Shown one piece after another: positions 11,118 through 20,457 of a DNA stretch of 64,000 nt. The DNA comes from Sphingomonas taxi (GTDB lineage Bacteria; Pseudomonadota; Alphaproteobacteria; Sphingomonadales; Sphingomonadaceae): positions 186,001-250,000 of the forward strand of contig NZ_CP009571.1 of assembly GCF_000764535.1 (NCBI RefSeq), read 5' to 3'. Under the pieces are notes generated by a model. It had not been told where the DNA came from. It ran no database searches and saw only the letters and a list, made by a program, of their open reading frames with translations. Every line of letters begins with the position of its first letter. Position 1 is the first letter of the stretch. Position numbers and translations under genes: made by a program.

Positions 11118-11514
11118 GGCAGCTTTGGCAGGCCTTGCGTTCCGAAGTGACGGATCGATGGTGTCGAGGTCGTGGCGCGACCTTGCCGGAATGCGTCGGT
11201 CGATGCGTGTGACATGCTCGTCGTGTTGGACGACATGGACAAGATGGACACCTTAATGGAAACGATTCACGTCCGATCGTTTCCATACTTGCACCAGTCT
11301 CGTGGTCGCGATGAAAAAGAGCGTGAGCGCCGTTTGCGGACGCCTATCATTGCGACGACGATGTAGGACAGGCCGGCAAATTGGTCTTTGGCTGTCAGGG
11401 GGATGACGACAGTCGCGTCCCACGCGTGGCGCGGGGTCATGCGAATCGCGCGACGAGTGTCGCAGGCGAACCGATACGGGGCGGCTGCGTCCGCCGCCCC
11501 GGCTGCGGTGCGGA
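11118..11514. other. Intergenic region with one orphan palindrome
   Basis: 397 bp between the repeat and the 3' end of the outer-membrane factor gene. An 11-bp inverted repeat lies at 11256-11286. The rest shows no convincing gene on either strand. Confidence 0.5.
11256..11286. promoter_or_regulatory. Orphan 11-bp inverted repeat
   Basis: ATGGAAACGAT and ATCGTTTCCAT separated by 9 bp. The arms resemble halves of LacI-type sites, but no promoter or gene start is nearby. It could be a binding site, a transcript hairpin or the remains of a lost control region. Confidence 0.35.
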
Positions 11515-12939
11515 TCAGCGCGGCGTGGCGACCGGGCCGCCGCTGGCCTGGAACAGCGCGACGGTGTCGCTGAGCCGGGCGGCGCGGGCCTGCACCAGTT
11601 GCGCGCGCGCCTGCGCGTCGGCGGCGGTGGCGTTGAGCAGCGCGAGCGTGCCGACGTCGCCGAGTGCGAGCTGGCGGCGGACGTAGGTCAGCGCCCGGCC
11701 CGAGGCGTCCGCCGCGCGCGTGGCCGCGTCGAGCGCATTGGCGTCGGTGGCGAGGCCGGTCAGCGCATCGGAGACGTCGCCGAACGCCTGTAGCACCGCG
11801 CTGCGATAGGCCGCCTTGGCACCGTCGAGCGCCGCCTCCGCCGCGTGCTGCTGATGGCGCAACGCGCCGGCGTGGAAGATCGGCTGGGTGATGCCGCCGA
11901 TCAGCGTCCAGAACGGATTGCCGTCCTTGAACATGTCGCCGAAGCGCTGCGCCGAGCCGCCGGCATTGGCGCTGAGCGTGATCGAGGGCAGCCGCGCGGC
12001 GATCGCGGTGCGCACGTCGGCACCGGCCCCTTCGAGCTGCGCACGGGCCGCGAGCACGTCCGGCCGCCGCGCGACGAGATCGGATGGCAGGACCAAGGGC
12101 AGTGCGCCGGGCAGCGTCAACGCGGCGAGCGCGGGCAGTGGCGGCAGCGTATCGCCGGCGGGGCGGCCGAGCAGCGTCGCGATGACGACCCGCTGGTGCG
12201 CTTCCTGCCGGATCAGTGGCGGCAGTGCGCCCTCGGCGGTGGCGAGCGCGGTCTGCTGCGTGGCGACGTCGGCGGCACCGATCGCGCCGAGCTGCTGACG
12301 GCGGAGCAGGCTGTCGAGGATGTCACGATTGACCGCGACCGCGGTCTTCGCCGCCTCGACCTGATCGGCGAGCGCGGCGCGCTGGATCACCGCCTGGACG
12401 AGATTGGCGACGACCGTGGTGCGTGCGGCGCCGAGCCGCTGGCGCTGGACCTCCGCGGCGGCGCGCGCCGAACGCACCCGCGAGCGCGTGCCGCCGAACA
12501 GGTCGAGGCCGTAGCTGACGTTCACCTGCGCGGTGTGCAGCGTATAGAGTTCCTGATTCTGGTCGGCGACCGGCGGCGACAGCGCGTTCGAGACACGGGC
12601 GCGTTCGGCCTGATAGCCGGCGTCGACCTGCGGCAACGCCGCGCCGGCGGCGGCACCGGCCAGCTCGCGCGCCTGACGCAGCGAGGCGTCGGCGCTGGCG
12701 ATATCGTTGTTGTGCGCGAGCGCTTCGGCGACGAGCGCGTCGAGCTGCGGGCTGGCGAAGGCGGTCCACCAGTCGACGCGCAGCGGCGCGGCGGTGAAGG
12801 TCTGCGCGGTGCCGGCCGCGGGCGCGATCGGCGCCGGCGTCGCCGCCGGGGGCAGCGGCGCGTGCGCGTCGAGATCGTGCGGTCCCGCGGCGCAGGCGGC
12901 GGTGGTGCAGGCGAGCAGCAGGGCGAGGGCGCGGCTCAT
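11515..12939 (-). CDS. RND efflux outer-membrane factor (NodT/CzcC family)
   Basis: 474 residues. The N-terminal LLLACTTAACAAG is a signal peptide with a lipobox-like Cys, as in NodT lipoproteins. Two repeated TolC-type halves follow, with helical barrel sequences (ALAHNNDIASADASLRQARE and the second-half counterpart AQLEGAGADVRTAIAARLPS). It would form the trimeric outer-membrane channel of the metal pump. Its start overlaps the 3' end of the RND gene by 4 bp, so it is the last gene of an adaptor-pump-channel operon read leftwards. Confidence 0.92.
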   Translation of the reverse strand: MSRALALLLACTTAACAAGPHDLDAHAPLPPAATPAPIAPAAGTAQTFTAAPLRVDWWTAFASPQLDALVAEALAHNNDIASADASLRQARELAGAAAGAALPQVDAGYQAERARVSNALSPPVADQNQELYTLHTAQVNVSYGLDLFGGTRSRVRSARAAAEVQRQRLGAARTTVVANLVQAVIQRAALADQVEAAKTAVAVNRDILDSLLRRQQLGAIGAADVATQQTALATAEGALPPLIRQEAHQRVVIATLLGRPAGDTLPPLPALAALTLPGALPLVLPSDLVARRPDVLAARAQLEGAGADVRTAIAARLPSITLSANAGGSAQRFGDMFKDGNPFWTLIGGITQPIFHAGALRHQQHAAEAALDGAKAAYRSAVLQAFGDVSDALTGLATDANALDAATRAADASGRALTYVRRQLALGDVGTLALLNATAADAQARAQLVQARAARLSDTVALFQASGGPVATPR

Positions 12940-15900
12940 GCCACCACCTCCGGGCCGGCGGCATCGCCATGCGGCGGGGCATGGCCCACGTCACGACCGT
13001 GCGCGCCGCGATCCTCCGGCGGCACCCGCTTCGAGAAGCGGTCGATCAGCACCGGCAGCACCAGCAGGATCAGCAGCGGCGCGAGCGCCATGCCGCCGAC
13101 GACGACGAGCGCGAGCGGCTTCTGAACCTGGCTGCCGATGCCGGTCGACAGCGCCGCGGGCAGCAGGCCGATCGCCGCGACGAGGCAGGTCATCACCACC
13201 GGGCGCAGGCTGTGGCGCACCGTGGTGCCGATCGCCGCGGCGCGATCGACGCCTTCATCCACCGCATTGTTGAAGGTGGTGACGACGAGGATGCCGTCCA
13301 TCACCGCAATGCCGAACAGCGCGACGAAGCCGATCGCCGCGGAGATGCTGAACGCGGTGCCGGTCAGCGCCAGCGCGAGCACGCCGCCGACGACCGCCAT
13401 CGGGATGGCGGAGAAAGCGAGCAGACTGTCGCGGATCGAGCCGAAATTGGCGTAGAGCAACAGCAGCATGAGCAGCAGGCTGATCGGCACGACGATCTCC
13501 AGCCGCGCGATCGCGTTGGTGAGATTGTCGAGTTCGCCCGCCCATTCGAGATGATAGCCGGCAGGGAGATGCACCTTCTGCGTGATCCGCGCGCGCGCCT
13601 CCTCGACCGCACCGCCGAGATCGCGGCCGCGCACCGAGAATTTGATCGGGATGTAGCGTTCCTGATGCTCGCGGTAGATGAACGATGCGCCCGAGGTGAG
13701 GTGGACGTTCGCCACTTCCGACAGCGGCACCTGGATCGTGCCGCTGGTGCCGTCGGGGGCGGGGGCGCCGATGGTGATGCGGCGGATCGCCTCCAGCGAA
13801 TCGCGCTGCTCCGATTTCAGCCGGACGATGATCGGGAAGTGGCGGTCGGTGCCGGCCTCGTAGAGATCGGCGGACGAACTGCCGCCGACCGCGGCGGCGA
13901 CGGTCGCGTTGATGTCGTCAGGCGTCAGGCCGTAGCGGGCGGCGCGCGCGCGATCGACGTCGACGCGCACCGTCGGCTGGCCGAGCGACTGGAACACGCC
14001 GAGATCCTCGATGCCGCGGACCTGGCTCATCTGGTCCTTGATCTGGTTGGCGTATTTTTCGAGCGTCGCGAGATCGGGGCCGAACAGCTTGATCGAATTG
14101 GCACCCTTCACGCCCGAAGCGGCTTCCTCGACGTTATCCTCGATGATCTGCGAGAAGGAGAAATCGACGCCGGGATATTTGGCGGTCAGTCGCTGCGACA
14201 GTTCGGCGATCAGCGTTTCCTTGGTGACGCCGTGCGGCCATTCGCTGGCGGGCTTGAGCGGCACGAAGAATTCGGCGTTGAAGAAGCCGGTGGCGTCGGT
14301 GCCGTCGTCGGGCCGGCCATGCGCGGAGAGCACCGCGGTCGTCTCGGGATAGCTGGCGATGATGCGGCGGATGCCGTTCACCGCGGGCTCGCCCGCCTCC
14401 AGGCTGATCGAGCCGGGCAAAGTGGCGCGGATGTACATATTGCCCTCTTCGAGGTGCGGCAGGAATTCGATGCCGAGCGTGCGCACGCCGAGCACCGCGA
14501 CCAGCAGCATCAGCGCGGCGGCACCGAGCGTCAGCACGCGATTGCCGAGCGCGAAGGCGGCGGCGGGTTCGTAGGCGCGGCGCAGCTTGCCGACGATCCA
14601 CGTCTCGACCTCGGACAGTTTGTCGGGGAGGAGGAGGGTGGCGAGCACCGGTGCGACGGTGAAGGTCGCGAGCAGGCCGCCGCTGATCGCATAGGCATAG
14701 GTCTTGGCCATCGGGCCGAAGATATGGCCCTCGACCCCGGTCAGCGTGAACAGCGGCAGGAAGCTGGCGATGATGATCGCGGCGGCGAAGAAGATGCCGC
14801 GGCTGACCTCGCTGCTCGCGCCGAGCACCGCCGAGAAGCGGTTGGCGAGCGTGTAATGGCCGCGCCCGCTTTCGAGGTGCGCGGAGCGTTCGACCATGTG
14901 GCGGAAGATGTTCTCGACCATGATGACGCAGGCGTCGACGACGAGGCCGAAGTCGAGCGCGCCGACCGAGAGCAGGTTGGCGCTCTCGCCCTGCAGCACG
15001 AGGATCAGGATCGCGAAGGCGAGCGCGAAGGGGATGGTGGCGGCGACGATGATCGCGCTGCGTAGATTGCCGAGGAACAGCCATTGCAGCGCGAAGATCA
15101 GCAGGATGCCGACCACCATATTCTCGAGCACGGTATGGATGGTGAGGTGGATGAGGTCCGACCGGTCGTAGATGCGGTCGAGATGGACGCCGGGCGGCAG
15201 CACGCCCGAATCGTTGATATTGGCGACCTCCTTCTGCACCGCCTCGATCGTCGGCATCGACTGGGCGCCGCGCTGCATTAGCACGATGCCCTGCACGATA
15301 TCGTCCTGGTCGTTATAGCCGGCGATGCCGAGCCGCGGGCTGTTGCCGACCTTCACCGTGGCAACGTCCTTGACCAGCACCGGCTGGCCGCCGGCGCTGC
15401 CGACGAGGACGTTCTCGATCCCCGACGGGGTCTGGATCAGGCCGACGCCGCGGACGATCGCCGCCTGGCTGCCGAAGTTGATCGTCTGGCCGCCGACGTT
15501 GCCGTCGCTCTTGGCGATCGCGGCGAGCACCTGGCTGACGGTGACGTTGTGCGCGGCGAGCCGGTCATTGTCGATCACCACGTCATAGGCGCGCAATTTG
15601 CCGCCCCAGCCGGTGACGTCGATCACGCCGGGGATGCGCTTGAACCGGCGTTGCAGCACCCAGTCCTGCAACGTCTTGAGGTCCATGACCGAATAGCCCT
15701 TGGGGGCGCTGATCTTGTAGCGGTAGATCTCGCCGACGGGACTCGTCGGCGACAGCGTCGGCTGCGCACCGCCGCTGAGCGGCGGCAGCTGCGACAGGCG
15801 GTTGATCACCTGCTGCTTGGCTTGGTCGTTGGTCAGGTCGTAGCTGAACTGGATCTTGATGTCGGACAGGCCGAACAGGCTGATCGCGCGGATCGCGGTG

Positions 15901-16133
15901 AGGTGCGGGATGCCCGCCATGCCGACCTCGATCGGGATGGTGACGTTGCGCTCCATCTCCTCGGCGGAGAGGCCCTGCGTCTGGGTGATGACCTCGACCA
16001 TCGGCGGGACGGGATCGGGATAGGCCTCGATATTCAGGTTGGCGAAGCCGATCACGCCGGCGGCGAGCATCGCGACGAAGACGCCGACGATGAGCAGCCG
16101 CTGGCGGAGCGCGAAGGCAACGATGCGGTTCAT
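12936..16133 (-). CDS. RND efflux pump, heavy-metal (CzcA/CusA) type
   Basis: 1065 residues, the usual size of HME-RND inner-membrane pumps. The N-terminus MNRIVAFALRQRLLI begins TM1; TM4 carries DFGLVVDACVIMVEN, matching the proton-relay Asp/Asp/Glu pattern of CzcA-like proteins. Two large periplasmic loops and a C-terminal membrane bundle are present. It exports a divalent or monovalent metal using the proton gradient; which metal cannot be decided. It is coupled by 4-bp overlaps to the adaptor upstream and the channel downstream, opposite a two-component system that probably senses the same metal. Confidence 0.94.
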   Translation of the reverse strand: MNRIVAFALRQRLLIVGVFVAMLAAGVIGFANLNIEAYPDPVPPMVEVITQTQGLSAEEMERNVTIPIEVGMAGIPHLTAIRAISLFGLSDIKIQFSYDLTNDQAKQQVINRLSQLPPLSGGAQPTLSPTSPVGEIYRYKISAPKGYSVMDLKTLQDWVLQRRFKRIPGVIDVTGWGGKLRAYDVVIDNDRLAAHNVTVSQVLAAIAKSDGNVGGQTINFGSQAAIVRGVGLIQTPSGIENVLVGSAGGQPVLVKDVATVKVGNSPRLGIAGYNDQDDIVQGIVLMQRGAQSMPTIEAVQKEVANINDSGVLPPGVHLDRIYDRSDLIHLTIHTVLENMVVGILLIFALQWLFLGNLRSAIIVAATIPFALAFAILILVLQGESANLLSVGALDFGLVVDACVIMVENIFRHMVERSAHLESGRGHYTLANRFSAVLGASSEVSRGIFFAAAIIIASFLPLFTLTGVEGHIFGPMAKTYAYAISGGLLATFTVAPVLATLLLPDKLSEVETWIVGKLRRAYEPAAAFALGNRVLTLGAAALMLLVAVLGVRTLGIEFLPHLEEGNMYIRATLPGSISLEAGEPAVNGIRRIIASYPETTAVLSAHGRPDDGTDATGFFNAEFFVPLKPASEWPHGVTKETLIAELSQRLTAKYPGVDFSFSQIIEDNVEEAASGVKGANSIKLFGPDLATLEKYANQIKDQMSQVRGIEDLGVFQSLGQPTVRVDVDRARAARYGLTPDDINATVAAAVGGSSSADLYEAGTDRHFPIIVRLKSEQRDSLEAIRRITIGAPAPDGTSGTIQVPLSEVANVHLTSGASFIYREHQERYIPIKFSVRGRDLGGAVEEARARITQKVHLPAGYHLEWAGELDNLTNAIARLEIVVPISLLLMLLLLYANFGSIRDSLLAFSAIPMAVVGGVLALALTGTAFSISAAIGFVALFGIAVMDGILVVTTFNNAVDEGVDRAAAIGTTVRHSLRPVVMTCLVAAIGLLPAALSTGIGSQVQKPLALVVVGGMALAPLLILLVLPVLIDRFSKRVPPEDRGAHGRDVGHAPPHGDAAGPEVVA

Positions 16134-17407
16134 TCGCCGATCCCCGCTTCGTTGACGAACAAGGCGCCGGCGGTGACGATGCGCTCGCCGGGGGCGAGGC
16201 CCTTGACGATGACGACTTGGCCGTCCTGCGCGTCGCCGGCGACGACGTCGCGCGCGACGAGCAGGCCGTCGGGGCGGACCACCCAGACGCGCGCCTGATC
16301 GCCCTCGTGGATCACCGCGGCGGCGGGGACGCGGATCGCGTCGCCGGCCTGCGCACGGTGGATCTGGAAGCTGGCGAACATCTGCGGCTTGAGCGCGCCG
16401 TCGGGATTGGCGATCGCGGCGCGCACCGGCAGGCGGTGCGTCTGCGGATCGAGCGCGGCGCCGACGAGGTCGATGCGCGCCTGGAAGCGGCGGTCGGGCA
16501 GCGCGGGGGTGGTGACCGTCGCCGAATCGCCGACGTGAATCGCCTCGGCATCGCTTTCGGCGACCTGCGCGACGAGCCAGACGCGCGACGGATCGGTGAT
16601 CGTCATCACCGGCTTGTCGCCGCCCTGGCTGACATATTCGCCTGCGGACACGTCGCGCGAGGCGATCAGGCCGCTGATCGGCGCGTGCAGCGTGGTGACG
16701 TCGTGGATGCCGGAGACTTCGCCGACGCCCTCGAGCTGGCGGATCTCCGCCGGCGACTTGCCGAGCACCGCGAGCTTGTCGCGCGCGGCGCCGAGCGCGG
16801 CGGCGGCGGTGCGGGCGGTCGCCTGCGCCGCGGCGAGATCGGTTTGCGCCTGCTGATAGTCCTTCTGCGCGCCGCCCGCGGTCTCGTAGATCAGCCGCTG
16901 GCGTTCGGCGGTGCGCTGCGCGGTGGCGAGCTGCGCCTGCGCGTTCTGATAGGCTGCCCGCGCCGCGAATAGCGCGTTGCGGCCGTCGACGAAGTCGTTG
17001 GTGCGGACCAGCAGCAACGGCTGCCCCTGCGTGACGCGCTGGCCGGCATCGACGAGCACGCGGACGACCTGGCCGCTATAGGGCATCAGCACCGGTGTGC
17101 TGTGGTCGCCGTCTACCGTGATCGCGCCGCTGGCCAGCGTGCGCGCGTCCGACGCGCCCATGCCGACCCGCATCGTGGCGAGCGACGCCATCTGCGTTTT
17201 GGTCGGGCGAAAGGTGCCCGGCGGCGGGGGCGGCGGCGCGGTCTCCTCATGATGGGTGAGCTTGCCGACGAGCATGACGAGCAGCACCACGCCCGCCAGC
17301 ACCACCGCGACGATGCCCAGCCAGCGCCATTGCGCCGATCGGGACAAAGTGGTGGCGGGGGCGAGGGGTTCGGGGTGTTCGGTGGCGTGCATCGGGGACC
17401 TGCGCAT
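16130..17407 (-). CDS. RND efflux periplasmic adaptor (CzcB/CusB-like)
   Basis: 425 residues, or 420 if the second ATG is used. It has an N-terminal membrane anchor (WLGIVAVVLAGVVLLVMLVG), a biotinyl-lipoyl motif (YSGQVVRVLVDAGQRVTQGQ), a long Ala/Gln-rich coiled-coil hairpin, then LHAPISGLIASRDVSAGEYV and a beta-barrel domain. It bridges the RND pump and the outer-membrane channel. No His-rich metal-binding insertion is seen, apart from HHEE just after the anchor. It is first in the operon and divergent from the response regulator gene. Confidence 0.92.
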   Translation of the reverse strand: MRRSPMHATEHPEPLAPATTLSRSAQWRWLGIVAVVLAGVVLLVMLVGKLTHHEETAPPPPPPGTFRPTKTQMASLATMRVGMGASDARTLASGAITVDGDHSTPVLMPYSGQVVRVLVDAGQRVTQGQPLLLVRTNDFVDGRNALFAARAAYQNAQAQLATAQRTAERQRLIYETAGGAQKDYQQAQTDLAAAQATARTAAAALGAARDKLAVLGKSPAEIRQLEGVGEVSGIHDVTTLHAPISGLIASRDVSAGEYVSQGGDKPVMTITDPSRVWLVAQVAESDAEAIHVGDSATVTTPALPDRRFQARIDLVGAALDPQTHRLPVRAAIANPDGALKPQMFASFQIHRAQAGDAIRVPAAAVIHEGDQARVWVVRPDGLLVARDVVAGDAQDGQVVIVKGLAPGERIVTAGALFVNEAGIGE

Positions 17408-17479
17408 GCGATGAAGCTTGGAGCCGATAGGCGGGCTGGCTTACAGCGTGCTGACGGATGCTGCGGCGCGGGAGGATGT

Positions 17480-18154
17480 TTGCGGATTTTGCTGATCGAG
17501 GACGATGCGGCGCTGGCCGACGCGCTGACCGGTGCGCTGCGCCAGCGCGGCATGACGGTGGACCATGCCGCCAGCATCGAGGAGGCGGAGGCCTATCTCG
17601 CCGCGATCGACCATGCCGCGGTGCTGCTCGACCTCGGCCTGCCCGACGGCGACGGGCTGGCGCTGCTGCGGCGAATGCGTGCCGGCGGCAACGTCCGCCC
17701 GGTGCTGGCGCTGACCGCGCGCGGCAGCGTCGATGCGCGCATCCGCGGGCTCCACGGCGGCGCCGACGATTATATTGTCAAGCCGTTCGATCCCGACGAG
17801 CTGCACGCGCGCATCCTCGCGGTGCTGCGCCGGCAGGGCGGCTATCTGGGCGTATCGCTGAGCTGCGCCCGGCTCGTCTTCGACGTCGAGACGCGGGTGG
17901 CGCGGGTCGGCGAGACGTTGCTGCCGCTGTCGGCGCGCGAAACCGAATTGCTCGAGCTGCTGCTGCGTCGCGGCGGCAACGTCGTGCCCAAGCGGCTGGT
18001 CGAGGACCATCTGTTCGGCGCCGGCGGCGATCTCGGCTCGAACGCGGTCGAGGTCTATGTTCACCGGCTGCGCAAGCGGCTCGACGAGGCGGAGACCGGC
18101 GCGCGGATCGAGACGGTGCGCGGCGTCGGCTATCTGCTCCGCGCCGCGGCGTGA
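17480..18154 (+). CDS. OmpR-family response regulator of the metal pump
   Basis: 224 residues from TTG 17480, preceded by GGAGG. The receiver domain has IEDD acidic residues, phospho-acceptor Asp51 (LLDLGLPDGDG) and Lys in DYIVKPFDP. The C-terminal winged helix includes SARETELLELLL and VEVYVHRLRKRLD. It is divergent from the efflux operon and its stop overlaps the kinase start (GTGA). This CzcR/CopR-like arrangement strongly suggests control of the pump. The larger open frame upstream of TTG is a shadow of the adaptor gene. Confidence 0.93.
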   Translation: MRILLIEDDAALADALTGALRQRGMTVDHAASIEEAEAYLAAIDHAAVLLDLGLPDGDGLALLRRMRAGGNVRPVLALTARGSVDARIRGLHGGADDYIVKPFDPDELHARILAVLRRQGGYLGVSLSCARLVFDVETRVARVGETLLPLSARETELLELLLRRGGNVVPKRLVEDHLFGAGGDLGSNAVEVYVHRLRKRLDEAETGARIETVRGVGYLLRAAA

Positions 18155-19506
18155 GGCTGCGCGCGCCGCGCTCGCTCGCCGGGCAGTTCGCGCTGCTCCA
18201 CGGCGTCACCGCGCTGATCGCCGCGGCGATGCTGCCGCTCGGTGCCTTGATGCTGCATCGCGTTGCGCATCATTACCAGCGCGACGTGCTGCGCCAGCAG
18301 GCCGAGGGGATCGCGACGCTGCTGCGCGACCATGATCCCGGCCAGGCGATCGAGGCGGCGGACATCCTCGCGGGCGGGCTCACGCTGACCGTTGTGGATG
18401 GCGGCCGGCACATCCTCGCGCAGCGCGGGCGGCCGCGGCCGGGGATCATCCGCGCGGTGCCGCTCGACGGGCAATTGCGGATCGTGCGACGGGGCACGCT
18501 GGCGGCGGTGAGCCGGCCGGCCGGCGGGCGCTGGGTGGTGGTGGCGCAGGACGATGCCGCGCCGGAGGTGGTGGCGGACGATATCGTGGACGCCTTCCTC
18601 GCGCGGTTCGCGCTGCTGCTGCTGCCGCTGGTCGTGCTGCTGCCGCTGGTCGGGGTCGGCCTGACGCGGCGGCTGACGCGGCGGATGACCGCGGCGTCGG
18701 ACATCGCCGCGGCGATCGGCCCGCAGACGCTCGACCGGCGACTGCCGCACGGCACGCTGCCGTGGGAGGTCGAGCCGCTCGCCGCGGCGACCAATGCCGC
18801 GCTCGACCGGCTCGAACAGGCGTTCGCCGCGCAGACCGCCTTCGCCGCCGACGTCGCGCACGAATTGCGCACGCCGCTGGCGACGATCCGGCTGCGCGCC
18901 GATGCGATCCCCGACGAGGCCATCCGCCGCACGCTGCTCGGCGAGGTCGATCGCGCGGCGCGAGTGATCGCGCAATTGCTCGTGCTCGCCGAGCTGGAAC
19001 GGCCGATCGAGGGGGCGGGGGCGGCGATCGACCTGATTTCGGTGGCCGCCGACGTGGTCGCGGACCGCGCGCCGGCGATCATCGCGGGCGGGCGGCGGAT
19101 CGCGCTCGACGACCGCGGCGCGCCGCTGCTGCCCGGTTATGCCGGGGCGATCGGCCTCGCGCTGGAGAATCTGATCGACAATGCCGCGCGGCACACGCCG
19201 CCGGGGACGCGGATCACCGTGCGGGTCGGGCCGGGGCCGGAGGTGAGCGTCGGCGACGACGGCCCGCCGATCGCCGCGGCGCATCTCGAACGGATGGCGA
19301 CGCGCTTCTGGCGGGCCGGCACCGCGCGCACTGAGGGTTTCGGACTCGGCCTGTCGATCGTCCAGCGCGTCGCGGCGGCGCATGGCGGACGGCTGCACAT
19401 CGGCGCCGGCGACGACGGCCGCGGGTTGCGCGCGACGATCCGCTTCAAGCGGACGGCGGAGGACGCTATCGCTCAGCCGTTCGCGGCCACCGCGGAGAGG
19501 CCCTGA
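18151..19506 (+). CDS. Sensor histidine kinase of the metal pump
   Basis: 451 residues from GTG 18151. TM1 lies near residues 10-30 (FALLHGVTALIAAAMLPLGA) and TM2 near residues 150-175, enclosing a short periplasmic sensor domain. HAMP follows, then HisKA with phospho-acceptor His237 in VAHELRTPLATIR. The ATPase has an N-box LENLIDNAARHTPP and a G2 box GFGLGLSIVQ; the G1 box reads DDGPPI rather than DxGxG. It is partner to the upstream regulator. The 3' end overlaps the convergent LysR gene by 34 bp. Confidence 0.92.
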   Translation: MRLRAPRSLAGQFALLHGVTALIAAAMLPLGALMLHRVAHHYQRDVLRQQAEGIATLLRDHDPGQAIEAADILAGGLTLTVVDGGRHILAQRGRPRPGIIRAVPLDGQLRIVRRGTLAAVSRPAGGRWVVVAQDDAAPEVVADDIVDAFLARFALLLLPLVVLLPLVGVGLTRRLTRRMTAASDIAAAIGPQTLDRRLPHGTLPWEVEPLAAATNAALDRLEQAFAAQTAFAADVAHELRTPLATIRLRADAIPDEAIRRTLLGEVDRAARVIAQLLVLAELERPIEGAGAAIDLISVAADVVADRAPAIIAGGRRIALDDRGAPLLPGYAGAIGLALENLIDNAARHTPPGTRITVRVGPGPEVSVGDDGPPIAAAHLERMATRFWRAGTARTEGFGLGLSIVQRVAAAHGGRLHIGAGDDGRGLRATIRFKRTAEDAIAQPFAATAERP

Positions 19507-20366
19507 ACCAGCGCGTCGAAGACGGCGCGATAGCGTTCGCTGCGGCGCAGATCCTCGTGCATCACGATCCACATCGGCAGCGGCAGGTCGAGCGCGTCGG
19601 GTAACAGGCGGACCAGCGCGGGATCCGTGCGGGCGATCGCGATTTGGCAGATACCGATGCCGAAGCCGGCGCGGATCGCCGCCAGTTGCGCCGCCTCGCT
19701 GTCGACGCGCAGCGCGAAGGCGTCGCGGTCGATCCCCGGCAGATGGCGCATCGCGCTGCGGATGAACGGCGTCTCGGTGTCGAAGCCGATCAGGTCGTGG
19801 GCGCGCAGCTCGGCGGCGCTCTCCGGCATGCCGCGACGGTCGAGATAGTCGCGATGCGCGTGGAAGCCGACGTGGAGCGCGCCGATCCGCCGCGCGACCA
19901 GCGCCTGCTGCGTCGGCTCGACCATGCGGACGGCGATATCGGCGCGCCGCTGCAACAGGTCGTCGACCTCGTTCGACAGCGCCAGCTCGACGATCAGCCC
20001 CGGATGCTCCCGGCGCAATGCGGTGAGGATCGGCGGCAGGTGTGCGACGCCGACCGAATGACTGGCGCTGATCCGCACCACGCCGGCGACCGCATCGGGC
20101 CGGCCGGTCCCGGTCCGGCGCAGCGCGTCCGCCGCCACCGCCAGCGCCTCGGCATGCGGCCGCAGCGCAAGCGCGCGATCGGTCGGCGACAGGCCGCGCT
20201 GCGAGCGGACGAACAACGTGCCGCCGATCGCGCGTTCGAGCGCATCGACGTGGCGGGCGATGCTCGGCTGGGTCATGCCGAGCGCGCGCGCAGCGGCGGA
20301 CAACGAACCCTCGCGCAGCACCGCGGCGAAGCTGCGGTAGACGTCCCAACTCGGTTCGCTGTTCAT
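19473..20366 (-). CDS. LysR family transcriptional regulator
   Basis: 297 residues from MNSEPSWDVYRS. N-terminal HTH with GSLSAAARALGMTQPSIARH, then a LysR substrate-binding domain (RISASHSVGVAHLPPILTAL). It is divergent from the epimerase-like gene across 91 bp, the classic LysR-target layout, so it probably controls that gene. Ligand unknown. The open frame upstream of this ATG has no HTH-like sequence. Confidence 0.92.
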   Translation of the reverse strand: MNSEPSWDVYRSFAAVLREGSLSAAARALGMTQPSIARHVDALERAIGGTLFVRSQRGLSPTDRALALRPHAEALAVAADALRRTGTGRPDAVAGVVRISASHSVGVAHLPPILTALRREHPGLIVELALSNEVDDLLQRRADIAVRMVEPTQQALVARRIGALHVGFHAHRDYLDRRGMPESAAELRAHDLIGFDTETPFIRSAMRHLPGIDRDAFALRVDSEAAQLAAIRAGFGIGICQIAIARTDPALVRLLPDALDLPLPMWIVMHEDLRRSERYRAVFDALVQGLSAVAANG

Positions 20367-20457
20367 GCATTTCCGTATAGCAGCCCATCGGCTTTCGACA
20401 ATTCCCGTGGTGCTGGATCGCGGCCATTTCCTTCTTCGCACGATGATGGAGATGGTG

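Noticed and set aside
12969-15065. 698-codon plus-strand frame opposite the RND pump gene
   Set aside because: Shadow of the pump gene; no domain, biased composition and no ribosome-binding site.
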